NCBI GenBank assembly: GCA_038223055.1 | Contig: JBBRHF010000158.1 | Location: forward strand, 1 to 10,158 | Direction of reading: 5' to 3' | Length of the DNA stretch: 10,158 bases | From: JBBRHF01 sp038223055 | GTDB lineage: Bacteria > Actinomycetota > Actinomycetes > JACCUZ01 | Shown: in pieces, positions 4,995 to 10,158 of the stretch | How the letters are laid out: every line of letters begins with the position of its first letter | Numbering within the stretch: position 1 is the stretch's first letter | The notes under the pieces: generated by a model | What the model saw: only the letters and a program-made list of their open reading frames with translations | Database searches by the model: none | What the model was told of the DNA's origin: nothing | Position numbers and translations under genes: made by a program

Positions 4995-5113
4995 CGCTGC
5001 GGTTACCCGATGACCTGTATTCGGACCTTCGCCCTGCGGCCGAGGAAGATCACCGCAGCATGCACCACCTCGAACGGTCCTTCCCCGACAGGCGACCAGC
5101 GAGTACTGGGTGA
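4991..5113 (+). pseudogene. Arc-like ribbon-helix-helix antitoxin fragment overlapping the vapC stop
   Basis: A 40-codon ORF opens with a TTG sharing bases with the vapC TGA (TTGA) and reads TLRLPDDLYSDLRPAAEEDH then RSMHHLERSFPDRRPASTG. The first part is a typical RHH antitoxin start (strand TLRLP, helix DDLYSDLRPAAEEDHRSM). Relatives continue MHAEI...LLE; here about five residues that start the second helix seem to be missing between RSMH and HLER, which would break the DNA-binding fold. It could be a remnant, or a coupled third cistron of the vapBC operon. The next gene fragment starts inside its last codons. Confidence 0.45.
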
Positions 5114-5577
5114 CTCGACGACCCGTCGAGTTCACCCGGCAGCCCTTCGATCCCGACTGGGGACGGCACGTCGAGCGCCGCGTCGAGGCGCGCGTCCAGG
5201 CTGGCCTGTCGCCACTGAGTGTGGTGCGTGCGACCGGGCTCGCGTCGACCCCCGAGGTCGAGGCGGGCGTCGCGACCGGCGTCCTCGTGGACCGTCCGAT
5301 GTTCACCGAGATCTCCCCCACCGGTATGCGCTTCGCCGATGCGAGCGAGGTCCGGGCCGACGCCATCTTGTGGGCCACCGGCTTCCGGGCCTCCCTCGGT
5401 CACCTGACACCGTTGCACCTGCGCGAGCGGGGCGGGGGCATCCAGATGGACGGAACCACGGTCGTGCGCGACCCCCGGGTCGAACAGGTCGGCTGCGGCC
5501 CGTCGGCCTCCACGCTCGGCGCGACGAGGGCAGGGCGTGCCGCCGACCTCTCCGCTGTGATCCGCAAGACCGCCTGA
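5104..5577 (+). pseudogene. C-terminal fragment of an NAD(P)/FAD-dependent oxidoreductase
   Basis: The open frame starts abruptly with YWVTRRPVEFTRQPFDPDWG and runs to a TGA at 5575-5577. A GTG at 5110 would give 155 residues, against about 350 for complete relatives. Retained parts are the VTRRP segment after the NAD(P) Rossmann fold, LVDRPMFTEISPTGMRFADA, the ILWATGFRA motif typical of flavin-dependent monooxygenases and thioredoxin-reductase-like enzymes, GGGIQMDGTTVVRDPRV and the GPSASTLGATRAGRAA motif near the C-terminus. The N-terminal FAD-binding GxGxxG and the NAD(P)-binding GxGxxA segments are missing, so it cannot be a working enzyme. The cut lies at about 5100, exactly where the antitoxin fragment ends. 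No ribosome site is near. Confidence 0.75.
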
Positions 5578-5631
5578 CCGTCGCCCGCGCTCGCTGGGCA
5601 TGGCACCTGCTCCGTGTTCACTGCCGGTCAC

Positions 5632-5637
5632 TAGCGT
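5632..5637 (+). promoter_or_regulatory. Possible -10 element, leaderless phosphatase transcript
   Basis: TAGCGT is followed by six bases (GGTGCG) and then the ATG at 5644. No ribosome site precedes the ATG. This is the same layout as at vapB and the YihY gene. No clear -35 box. Confidence 0.45.
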
Positions 5638-5643
5638 GGTGCG

Positions 5644-6249
5644 ATGAGCGCGACAGACGAACCGAACCACGAGCTGTGGCTGGTGCGCCACGGCGAGACC
5701 GAGTGGAGCGCCACCGGTCGCCACACCAGCCACACCGATCTCGACCTCACCGACACCGGTCGCCGCGACGCCATCGCTCTGGCCGAACGGCTGCGCGGGC
5801 AGGAGTTCGCCCGGGTCCTGGTGAGTCCCCGTCGGCGCGCCCGGGTGACGTGCGAGCTCGCCGGGCTCGCCCAGGGCGCCGAGGTGCTCGAGGACCTGGT
5901 CGAGTGGGACTATGGGCAGGACGAGGGCCGCACCACCATCGAGATCCGGGTCGAGCGTCCCGGCTGGACGTTGTGGCGCGACGGACCGCTGGGCGGGGAG
6001 ACCGCCGAGGACGTACGACGGCGCGTCGACCGCGTCATCGGCCTCGTGCGGGCGACGGACGGGCCGGTGATCACCTTCGCCCACGGCCACATTTCTCGGG
6101 TCCTGGGCGCACGCTGGATCGGCCTCGAGGTCGCCTCCGGCGCACACCTGCGGCTGGGGACCGCCTCGATCTCGGTGCTCGGCTACCAACGGGAGACCCC
6201 CGTCCTCGACCGGTGGAACGACACCGGCTCCCTCCCGACTGCATCGTGA
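5644..6249 (+). CDS. Histidine phosphatase family protein (phosphoglycerate-mutase-like)
   Basis: Encodes 201 residues, full length for the branch. Catalytic features are all visible: LVRHGETEW with the phospho-accepting His16 and Arg15, SPRRRARVT with the second Arg at 63-65, the acid in VEWDYG (Glu87), and FAHGHISRVLGARW with His147. GGETAEDVRRRVDRVI is also typical. It removes phosphate from a small or protein-bound substrate that cannot be named from sequence; phosphoglycerate mutase or acid phosphatase labels would be guesses. The start is supported by a -10-like TAGCGT six bases upstream rather than a ribosome site. It converges on rsgA, with 53 bases between the stops. Intact, and unlike the fragments just upstream. 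Confidence 0.9.
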   Translation: MSATDEPNHELWLVRHGETEWSATGRHTSHTDLDLTDTGRRDAIALAERLRGQEFARVLVSPRRRARVTCELAGLAQGAEVLEDLVEWDYGQDEGRTTIEIRVERPGWTLWRDGPLGGETAEDVRRRVDRVIGLVRATDGPVITFAHGHISRVLGARWIGLEVASGAHLRLGTASISVLGYQRETPVLDRWNDTGSLPTAS

Positions 6250-6252
6250 GAC

Positions 6253-6302
6253 GGCGCGCCGGGGGGTGACCCGTCGTGCGGGGAGGTGACCCGTCCGGCG
6301 CC
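6253..6302. repeat. Short direct repeat and imperfect hairpin between convergent genes
   Basis: An 11-base repeat GGTGACCCGTC occurs at 6265-6275 and 6285-6295, 20 bases apart. It is framed by GGCGCGCCGG (6253-6262) and CCGGCGCC (6295-6302), which can pair with a two-base bulge. The site lies between the phosphatase and rsgA stops and could act as a weak bidirectional terminator. Confidence 0.3.
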
Positions 6303-7412
6303 TCAGGATCGGGTGCGCGGGGGGACCTGGCGCATCGCCTTGTGGATCCGCTTCCACTTGGCCCGCTCCTGGGCGCGCAGCCGAGCGTCGTGGCGCATCG
6401 CCATCCACCGGGTCTCGCGCAGCAGCTTGCGATAGCTTTCCAGCCGCCGTTCCGGCAGGTCGCCGGACGCGACCGCCGCGAGCACCGCGCACCCGGGCTC
6501 GGAGACGTGTGCGCAGTCGACGAACCGGCACTCCCCGGCCAGCTCCTCGACGTCGGCGAAGACCCGCTCGAGGGACACCTCGACGTCGGTGAGGCCCACG
6601 CTGCGCAACCCGGGGGTGTCCAGCACCAGCCCGCCCCCGGGCAGCACGATCAACTCCCGGTGCACCGTGGTGTGGCGGCCCTTCCCGTCGCCGCGCAGTT
6701 GGCGGGTGACCATGATCGCGGCACCGGCCAGCGCGTTGGCGAGGGTCGACTTGCCGGAGCCGGAGGGCCCGAGCAGGGCGAGAGTGCGTCCCTCCCCGAC
6801 GTGGGGGACCAAGTCGCCCATGCCGTCCCCGGTGGCGGCGCTGACCGCGAGCACCTGGACCCCTGGCGCTGCCGCCGCGACCTCCTGCCGCAGCACGTCG
6901 GCGTCCGGAACGAGATCCGCCTTGGTGAGCACCACCAGCGGCTGTGCGCCGCTCTCCCAGGCGAGGGCGAGCAGCCGCTCGATCCGGCCGAGGTCGGGCT
7001 CGGGGTGCAGCCCCTCGACAACGGCCGCGACGTCGACGTTGGCCGCCAGCACCTGACCGTGCGAGGTGCCGGGCGAGACGGCGGCCCGTGCGAACGCCGT
7101 ACGTCGGTCGAGGACCGCCTCAGCCGTCGCCCGGCCGTCGGGCCAGCGCCGGACGACGACCCAGTCGCCCACGCACGGGCTGTGCACCGGGTCAGCGGCG
7201 GCGGCGAGCAGGGCGCCGGAGAAGGTGACCCGCAGCGGGCCGTCGTCGGTGAGCACGTCGCAGGCGCCGCGGTCCACCCGGGTCACCCGGGCGGGAAGGT
7301 GGTCGGCGCCCAGGGCGGATCGGGGGGTGTGGGCGGGGTCGGCTGAGTAGTTGCTGAAGAGATGGGCGAAGGCGTCGTCCCAGCCGAGGGAGGACAGGTC
7401 GAACTGATGCAC
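6303..7412 (-). CDS. rsgA: Ribosome small subunit-dependent GTPase RsgA
   Basis: A circularly permuted GTPase that aids late 30S-subunit maturation. Numbering from the outer GTG at 7421 (372 residues): an N-terminal OB-fold part (about 40-110), G4 motif TKAD (166-169), G5-like VSA (193-195), P-loop GPSGSGKST (218-226), G3 DTPG (268-271), and a C-terminal zinc site Cys298-x4-Cys303-x-His305-x5-Cys311. The G4-G1-G3 order is diagnostic. The N-terminal FDLSSLGWDDAFAHLF is typical of the longer RsgA branch. Start: AAAGG lies eight bases before a GTG at 7412, whereas the in-frame GTG at 7421 has no ribosome site, so 7412 is preferred (three residues shorter). It runs alone, convergent with the phosphatase. 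Intact. Confidence 0.93.
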   Translation of the reverse strand: MHQFDLSSLGWDDAFAHLFSNYSADPAHTPRSALGADHLPARVTRVDRGACDVLTDDGPLRVTFSGALLAAAADPVHSPCVGDWVVVRRWPDGRATAEAVLDRRTAFARAAVSPGTSHGQVLAANVDVAAVVEGLHPEPDLGRIERLLALAWESGAQPLVVLTKADLVPDADVLRQEVAAAAPGVQVLAVSAATGDGMGDLVPHVGEGRTLALLGPSGSGKSTLANALAGAAIMVTRQLRGDGKGRHTTVHRELIVLPGGGLVLDTPGLRSVGLTDVEVSLERVFADVEELAGECRFVDCAHVSEPGCAVLAAVASGDLPERRLESYRKLLRETRWMAMRHDARLRAQERAKWKRIHKAMRQVPPRTRS

Positions 7413-7528
7413 CGGAGGCACCTTTCGGGCGGGTGCGCCGGCAGGTGACCAAGGGTCAGCGAGCGGCGCGGGGGAGGACGGACGGGCATGCGCATGTCAC
7501 GTCAGGCATGGGGTCCTCCTCTCGGGCC

Positions 7529-7598
7529 GGCTCTCAGGCCGTGCTCTCAGGCCGTGCTCTCGGGTGCTGTGCTCTCGGGTGCTGTGCTCTCGGCTGAA
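7529..7598. repeat. Short tandem repeats, 13- and 15-base units
   Basis: Two near-identical 13-base units GTGCTCTCAGGCC (the first starting GG; 7529-7540 and 7541-7553) are followed by two exact 15-base units GTGCTCTCGGGTGCT (7554-7568, 7569-7583) and a diverged third (7584-7598). They lie in the gap between rsgA and the end of the YihY gene. On the minus strand one frame reads repeated ESTAP, a style of disordered tail; it is not the YihY frame, which stops at 7645. Confidence 0.7.
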
Positions 7599-7644
7599 GT
7601 GGTCGGGCGGTAGGGCGGCCCGCTTGCACGGCGCTGGACCGAGG

Positions 7645-8781
7645 TTAGCGTTGCTCGCCGAGCGGCGCGAGCGGGTTTTCGGCCGGGCTGCGGCCGGGCA
7701 GCGGGTTTTCGGCCGGGCTGCGGCCGGGCAGCGGGCTGTCGGCCGGGCTGCGGCCGGGCAGCGGGTTTTCGGCCGGGCTGCGGTTGGGCTGCGGGTTGTC
7801 GCCGGGGGTCTCCCGGGCGAGCGTCGCCGGCTCGGTGGCCGCGACGACGGCCCGGGCCCGGGCGACGTCGCGCACCGGCCACAGTGTCTCGACGGCGGCG
7901 TTGAGCGCGGCGCCGATGAGGACGGCGATGGCCAAGACGTAGAGCCAGATCATCAGCACGATCGGCGCTGCAAGCGGGCCATAGATCGAGGTTCCGCCGA
8001 CCGACAGGGCGATGACCCAGCGGATGACAAAGCTGCCGCCGAACCAAATGGTGAGGGTCAGCAGCGCCCCCGGCAGGTCGCGCCGCCACGGCGTGCGCAG
8101 CGGCGCGCTGACGTGGTAGAGCGAGGTGAGCGACGCGATCGTGAGCAGCGGCGCGACCAGCCAGTAGAGCGAGCTGAGAAAGCTCAGACGGGCGGGCAGA
8201 ATGTCCGCGAGCACGGTCGGGCCGACGAGGACCAGCGGCACGACGACCGCGCCCAGGACCAGCGCGAAGACGTAGAGGCTGAACGAGAGGACCCGGGTGC
8301 GGATGACGCCACGCACGCCACCCAGGCCGTACATGATCGAGATCGTGTCGATGAACACGTTCAGCGCCCGCGAACCCGACCACAGCGCCAGCAGGAATCC
8401 GATCGAGATGAGGTCGAAGCGGCCGTTCTCGAACACGCCGGCAAGGGTCGGCGCGATGACCTTGCGCACGGTGCTCGCAGTCAGCACGTTGCCGGCACCA
8501 TCGATGATGTTGGCCTGCAGGGTCTTGACCGCCTCGGTCCCGATCCAGTTGCCGAGGTAGCCGACCGAACCGACCAGGCCGAGCACCAGGGGTGGAAGCG
8601 AGAGCAACGCGAAGAACCCGGCCTCGGCGGCCAGCCCGGTCACCCGGTAGCGGAAGCAGGTGGCGACCGTCCCCTTGCCGAGGCGCCACGCCACGAGTCC
8701 CCAGCGCGACAGCCGGGCCCTGGCGCCCGGCGCCCGGGTGGGAGTCCGGGCCGACTGGGTGCGTGCGATCCCCGAGGCCAC
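7645..8781 (-). CDS. YihY/BrkB-family inner membrane protein with repeat tail
   Basis: Encodes 378 residues. Six hydrophobic spans fit the YihY/virulence factor BrkB family: AGFFALLSLPPLVLGLVGSV, LISIGFLLALWSGSRALNVF, VLSFSLYVFALVLGAVVVPL, LYWLVAPLLTIASLTSLY, LLTLTIWFGGSFVIRWVIAL and APIVLMIWLYVLAIAVLIGA. FRYRVTGLAAEAGFFALLSL and the SGSRALNVFIDTISIMYG loop are family hallmarks. Transport or other function is unknown. The C-terminal 50 residues are hydrophilic, with ten-residue repeats of the type PLPGRSPAEN, probably a disordered cytoplasmic tail. The start is the GTG at 8781, with a TACCGT -10-like box six bases upstream and no ribosome site. The frame is open far upstream (to 9456), but that part runs antisense across the leader peptide and reductase gene. 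Transcribed divergently from the reductase. Confidence 0.88.
   Translation of the reverse strand: MASGIARTQSARTPTRAPGARARLSRWGLVAWRLGKGTVATCFRYRVTGLAAEAGFFALLSLPPLVLGLVGSVGYLGNWIGTEAVKTLQANIIDGAGNVLTASTVRKVIAPTLAGVFENGRFDLISIGFLLALWSGSRALNVFIDTISIMYGLGGVRGVIRTRVLSFSLYVFALVLGAVVVPLVLVGPTVLADILPARLSFLSSLYWLVAPLLTIASLTSLYHVSAPLRTPWRRDLPGALLTLTIWFGGSFVIRWVIALSVGGTSIYGPLAAPIVLMIWLYVLAIAVLIGAALNAAVETLWPVRDVARARAVVAATEPATLARETPGDNPQPNRSPAENPLPGRSPADSPLPGRSPAENPLPGRSPAENPLAPLGEQR
7671..7800 (-). repeat. 30-bp tandem repeat encoding the YihY C-terminal decapeptides
   Basis: Four full 30-base units (7671-7700, 7701-7730, 7731-7760, 7761-7790) and a partial fifth (from 7791). The first two are identical; units 3 and 4 each differ at a few positions. 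In the YihY frame they encode PLPGRSPAEN-like decapeptides. Because 30 is a multiple of three, copy-number change would lengthen or shorten the tail without shifting frame. Confidence 0.9.
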
Positions 8782-8787
8782 AGCTCT

Positions 8788-8793
8788 ACGGTA
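8788..8793 (-). promoter_or_regulatory. Possible -10 element, leaderless YihY transcript
   Basis: On the minus strand TACCGT is followed by six bases (AGAGCT) and the GTG start at 8781. No ribosome site or clear -35 box is seen. It helps decide the start codon against the much longer open frame upstream. Confidence 0.45.
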
Positions 8794-9040
8794 GGCCACC
8801 AGCGGGCGCGGGGCGCGGAAGCCGGCGCCGGGTCGGCCATGGCCCGGCCCGGCGACGGAGCGGGTGGCGGCGAAGCGGGTGGTCCCAGCACCCGGACACA
8901 GGGGAATAGGCCCGGCGAAGGGCCCGTTGCGGGCTCCCATGACCTCGTTCCCCACCATGACGCCGCCCCGCTTGCCGGTCGTCGCCCCGAGGGGGGCGGG
9001 CCCCGGGCCCGGGTTCCGGATGCTGGGATCAATTGGACAC
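8794..9040. other. Divergent intergenic region, no gene seen
   Basis: Both strands keep long frames open, but none has a ribosome site or a family I recognise. It should hold the promoter of the leader peptide/reductase transcript, though I see no good -35/-10 pair. A perfect 12-base palindrome CCCGGGCCCGGG (9002-9013) lies 58 bases before the leader-peptide ATG and could form a hairpin or protein site. Confidence 0.4.
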
Positions 9041-9070
9041 ATGGTGGACGCCGATGCGACCTTCGTCAGC

Positions 9071-9157
9071 ATGACCGCTACGGATGCGCGCCTCGTGTCG
9101 CGCCGGCACGTGGACCTCGGCCACGTGTCCAGCGCGGTCTGTATGCGGGCTGCCTGA
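9071..9157 (+). CDS. Leader peptide of the sulfite/nitrite reductase (cysteine-type attenuator)
   Basis: A 28-codon ORF reading MTATDARLVSRRHVDL, then GHVSSAVCMRAA and a TGA at 9155-9157. The (L)VSRRHVDLxxVSSA(x)C pattern is the actinobacterial 'putative leader peptide' often found before sulfur-assimilation genes. The Cys codon TGT (9140-9142) is five codons before the stop, so ribosome progress there could report cysteine supply. The stop is 108 bases before the reductase ATG, with a hairpin between. An in-frame ATG at 9041 would make it 38 residues; a weak TCAATT six bases before that ATG would suit a leaderless start, while 9071 matches the usual N-terminal length and has no ribosome site. 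The motif match is strong; the mechanism is inferred from similar Cys-containing leaders in mycobacteria. Confidence 0.75.
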   Translation: MTATDARLVSRRHVDLGHVSSAVCMRAA

Positions 9158-9177
9158 CCCTGCCGTCCCTCTTCCGA

Positions 9178-9195
9178 CGGCGCGGGGTCGCGCCG
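9178..9195 (+). promoter_or_regulatory. Hairpin between leader peptide and reductase
   Basis: Perfect 7-bp stem CGGCGCG/CGCGCCG with a GGGT loop, 20 bases after the leader-peptide stop and 70 bases before the reductase ATG. No T-run follows. It is placed to act as an attenuator or to be reshaped by the leader ribosome. Confidence 0.4.
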
Positions 9196-9265
9196 CCCGA
9201 CTCCGCCTGGGCGGTTGCCGACGACGTATGCCTCGCGCCTCCCTCCCCTGACGGAGACCACCCGC

Positions 9266-10158
9266 ATGGCGTCACCGCAGACCGACCCCCGAGCAACCCA
9301 ACCCAGTGCCGCCGCACCCAGGCCCGGCTCGCGCAGAGCCGGGTCACCGAAGGGGCAAGGCCAGTGGGCCCTCGGGCATCTGGAGCCGCTGACCCCCAAC
9401 GAGCGGTTCAAGAAGGACGACGACGGCCTCAACGTCCGGGCCCGGATCGAGAACATCTACGCCCACCGGGGCTTCGCCTCGATCGACCCGTCCGACCTTC
9501 GGGGCCGGATGCGCTGGTGGGGCCTCTACACCCAGCGCCGGCCCGGGATCGATGGCGGCAAGACCGCCCTGCTCGAGCCGCACGAGCTCGACGACGAGTT
9601 CTTCATGCTGCGGGTGCGCATCGACGGCGGCCAACTGACCACGGGGCAGCTGCGAACGATCGCCGCGGTCGCCCAGGAGTTCGCCCGCGACACCGCCGAT
9701 GTCACCGACCGCCAGAACATCCAGCTGCACTGGATCCGGATCGAGGACGTCCCGGAGATCTGGCGGCGGCTGGAGGCCGTCGGCCTGTCGACCGCCGAGG
9801 CGTGCGGTGACACGCCGCGGGTCGTGCTGGGTTCCCCCGTCGCGGGCGTCGCCGCCGACGAGATCGTCGACGGCACGCCGGCGATCGAGCAGATCCAGCG
9901 CCGCCACATCGGGTCACCGGAGTTCTCCAACCTGCCGCGCAAGTTCAAGACAGCGATCAGCGGGTCGCCGCGCCAAGATGTGGCGCACGAGGCCAACGAC
10001 GTGTCCTTCATCGGGGTCGTGCACCCTGAGCTCGGCGCCGGCTTCGACCTGTGGGTCGGCGGCGGCCTGTCGACCAACCCGAAGCTCGGGTTGCGGCTGG
10101 GCGCCTTCGTCGAGCCGGCCCGCGCCCCCGAGGTGTGGGAGGGCGTCAACTCGGTCTT
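9266..10158 (+). CDS. Ferredoxin-dependent nitrite/sulfite reductase (3' end outside window)
   Basis: 297 codons are present and the frame is open at the right edge; complete enzymes are about 550-580 residues. The first 30 or so residues are a Pro/Ala/Ser-rich variable stretch. Then come RFKKDDDGLNVRARIENIYA (48-67), RMRWWGLYTQRRPGIDGG (81-98), FFMLRVRIDGGQLTTGQL, and VTDRQNIQLHWIRIEDVPEIW (from 146), the highly conserved siroheme-side motif, followed by SPEFSNLPRKFKTAISGS. These fix the NirA/SirA family: six-electron reduction of sulfite to sulfide or nitrite to ammonia using siroheme and a 4Fe-4S cluster. The cluster cysteines lie beyond the edge. The Cys-type leader peptide upstream favours sulfite reductase. 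The ATG start has GGAG nine bases upstream. Divergent from YihY. Confidence 0.9.
   Translation, partial: MASPQTDPRATQPSAAAPRPGSRRAGSPKGQGQWALGHLEPLTPNERFKKDDDGLNVRARIENIYAHRGFASIDPSDLRGRMRWWGLYTQRRPGIDGGKTALLEPHELDDEFFMLRVRIDGGQLTTGQLRTIAAVAQEFARDTADVTDRQNIQLHWIRIEDVPEIWRRLEAVGLSTAEACGDTPRVVLGSPVAGVAADEIVDGTPAIEQIQRRHIGSPEFSNLPRKFKTAISGSPRQDVAHEANDVSFIGVVHPELGAGFDLWVGGGLSTNPKLGLRLGAFVEPARAPEVWEGVNSV

Noticed and set aside
5010..6269. A 419-codon plus-strand frame over the oxidoreductase fragment and phosphatase.
   Set aside because: Arg-rich and without motifs; the other two plus frames carry clear families in the same bases.
5050..6531. A 493-codon minus-strand frame under the oxidoreductase fragment, phosphatase and rsgA end.
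   Set aside because: Antisense shadow with no domain or ribosome site.
6276..7346. A 356-codon plus-strand frame opposite rsgA.
   Set aside because: rsgA on the other strand has every GTPase and zinc motif; this frame is Gly/Val/His-rich shadow.
7671..7800. 30-base repeats that could suggest a CRISPR array.
   Set aside because: The units are directly adjacent with no spacers and encode protein repeats in the YihY frame.
8782..9456. Extension of the YihY frame upstream to 9456 (603 residues).
   Set aside because: The extra part lies antisense over the leader peptide and the reductase N-terminus and has no family match; the GTG at 8781 has a suitable -10 box.
7564..9810. A 748-codon plus-strand open frame across the YihY gene and into the reductase.
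   Set aside because: It is antisense to the six-span YihY protein, is rich in Arg/Asp/Gly with no domain, and then crosses the leader peptide and reductase in the wrong frame. It is a high-GC shadow.

Overview
The window is high-GC, compact and reads as Actinomycetota. Evidence: strong G/C bias at third codon positions, GTG starts, several likely leaderless transcripts (TAnnnT six or seven bases before the start codon), DinB/mycothiol-transferase-fold small proteins, an actinobacterial-type cysteine leader peptide before a sulfite/nitrite reductase, and remnants of a PcaD-PcaC (PcaL) fusion gene. A Nocardioides/Propionibacteriales-like or related soil actinobacterium fits, but I cannot place it further from sequence alone.

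Layout. (1) 137-1490, minus: a three-gene operon, ArsR-type repressor, AHSA1/SRPBCC protein, DinB-like protein. Its promoter (TTGACA-17-TAGCGT) lies between two near-identical inverted operator copies. (2) 1698-2910, plus: a possible leaderless 31-codon ORF overlapping the start of a 3-oxoadipate enol-lactonase-like hydrolase, whose former PcaC half is deleted and frameshifted, then a strong hairpin. (3) 3053-5577: a patch of gene debris and small accessory genes. It holds a DUF664 DinB pseudogene (minus), an IS630-type transposase remnant, an intact DUF1801 gene (minus), a frameshifted antitoxin-like gene that still has a near-perfect ribosome site, an intact VapBC toxin-antitoxin pair, an Arc-like antitoxin fragment overlapping the vapC stop, and the C-terminal half of a flavoprotein oxidoreductase. 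(4) 5644-10158: intact core-type genes. These are a histidine phosphatase (plus), the ribosome-assembly GTPase RsgA (minus), a YihY/BrkB membrane protein with a tandem-repeat tail (minus), and a sulfite/nitrite reductase (plus, running off the right edge) with an upstream leader peptide and hairpin.

How they work together. The ArsR operon looks self-repressed: ArsR probably binds both CAAC-N6-GTTG dyads, one over the -35 and one over the start point, and controls two small ligand-binding proteins. VapBC is probably autoregulated through a palindrome spanning its start. The reductase is probably controlled by translation of a leader peptide with a near-terminal Cys codon, as in other actinobacterial sulfur-assimilation operons. 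The middle region looks like an accessory locus that has taken insertions and internal deletions. I found no convincing wholly new system, no CRISPR array, and no tRNA or rRNA. Bases 1-136 hold no gene I can defend.
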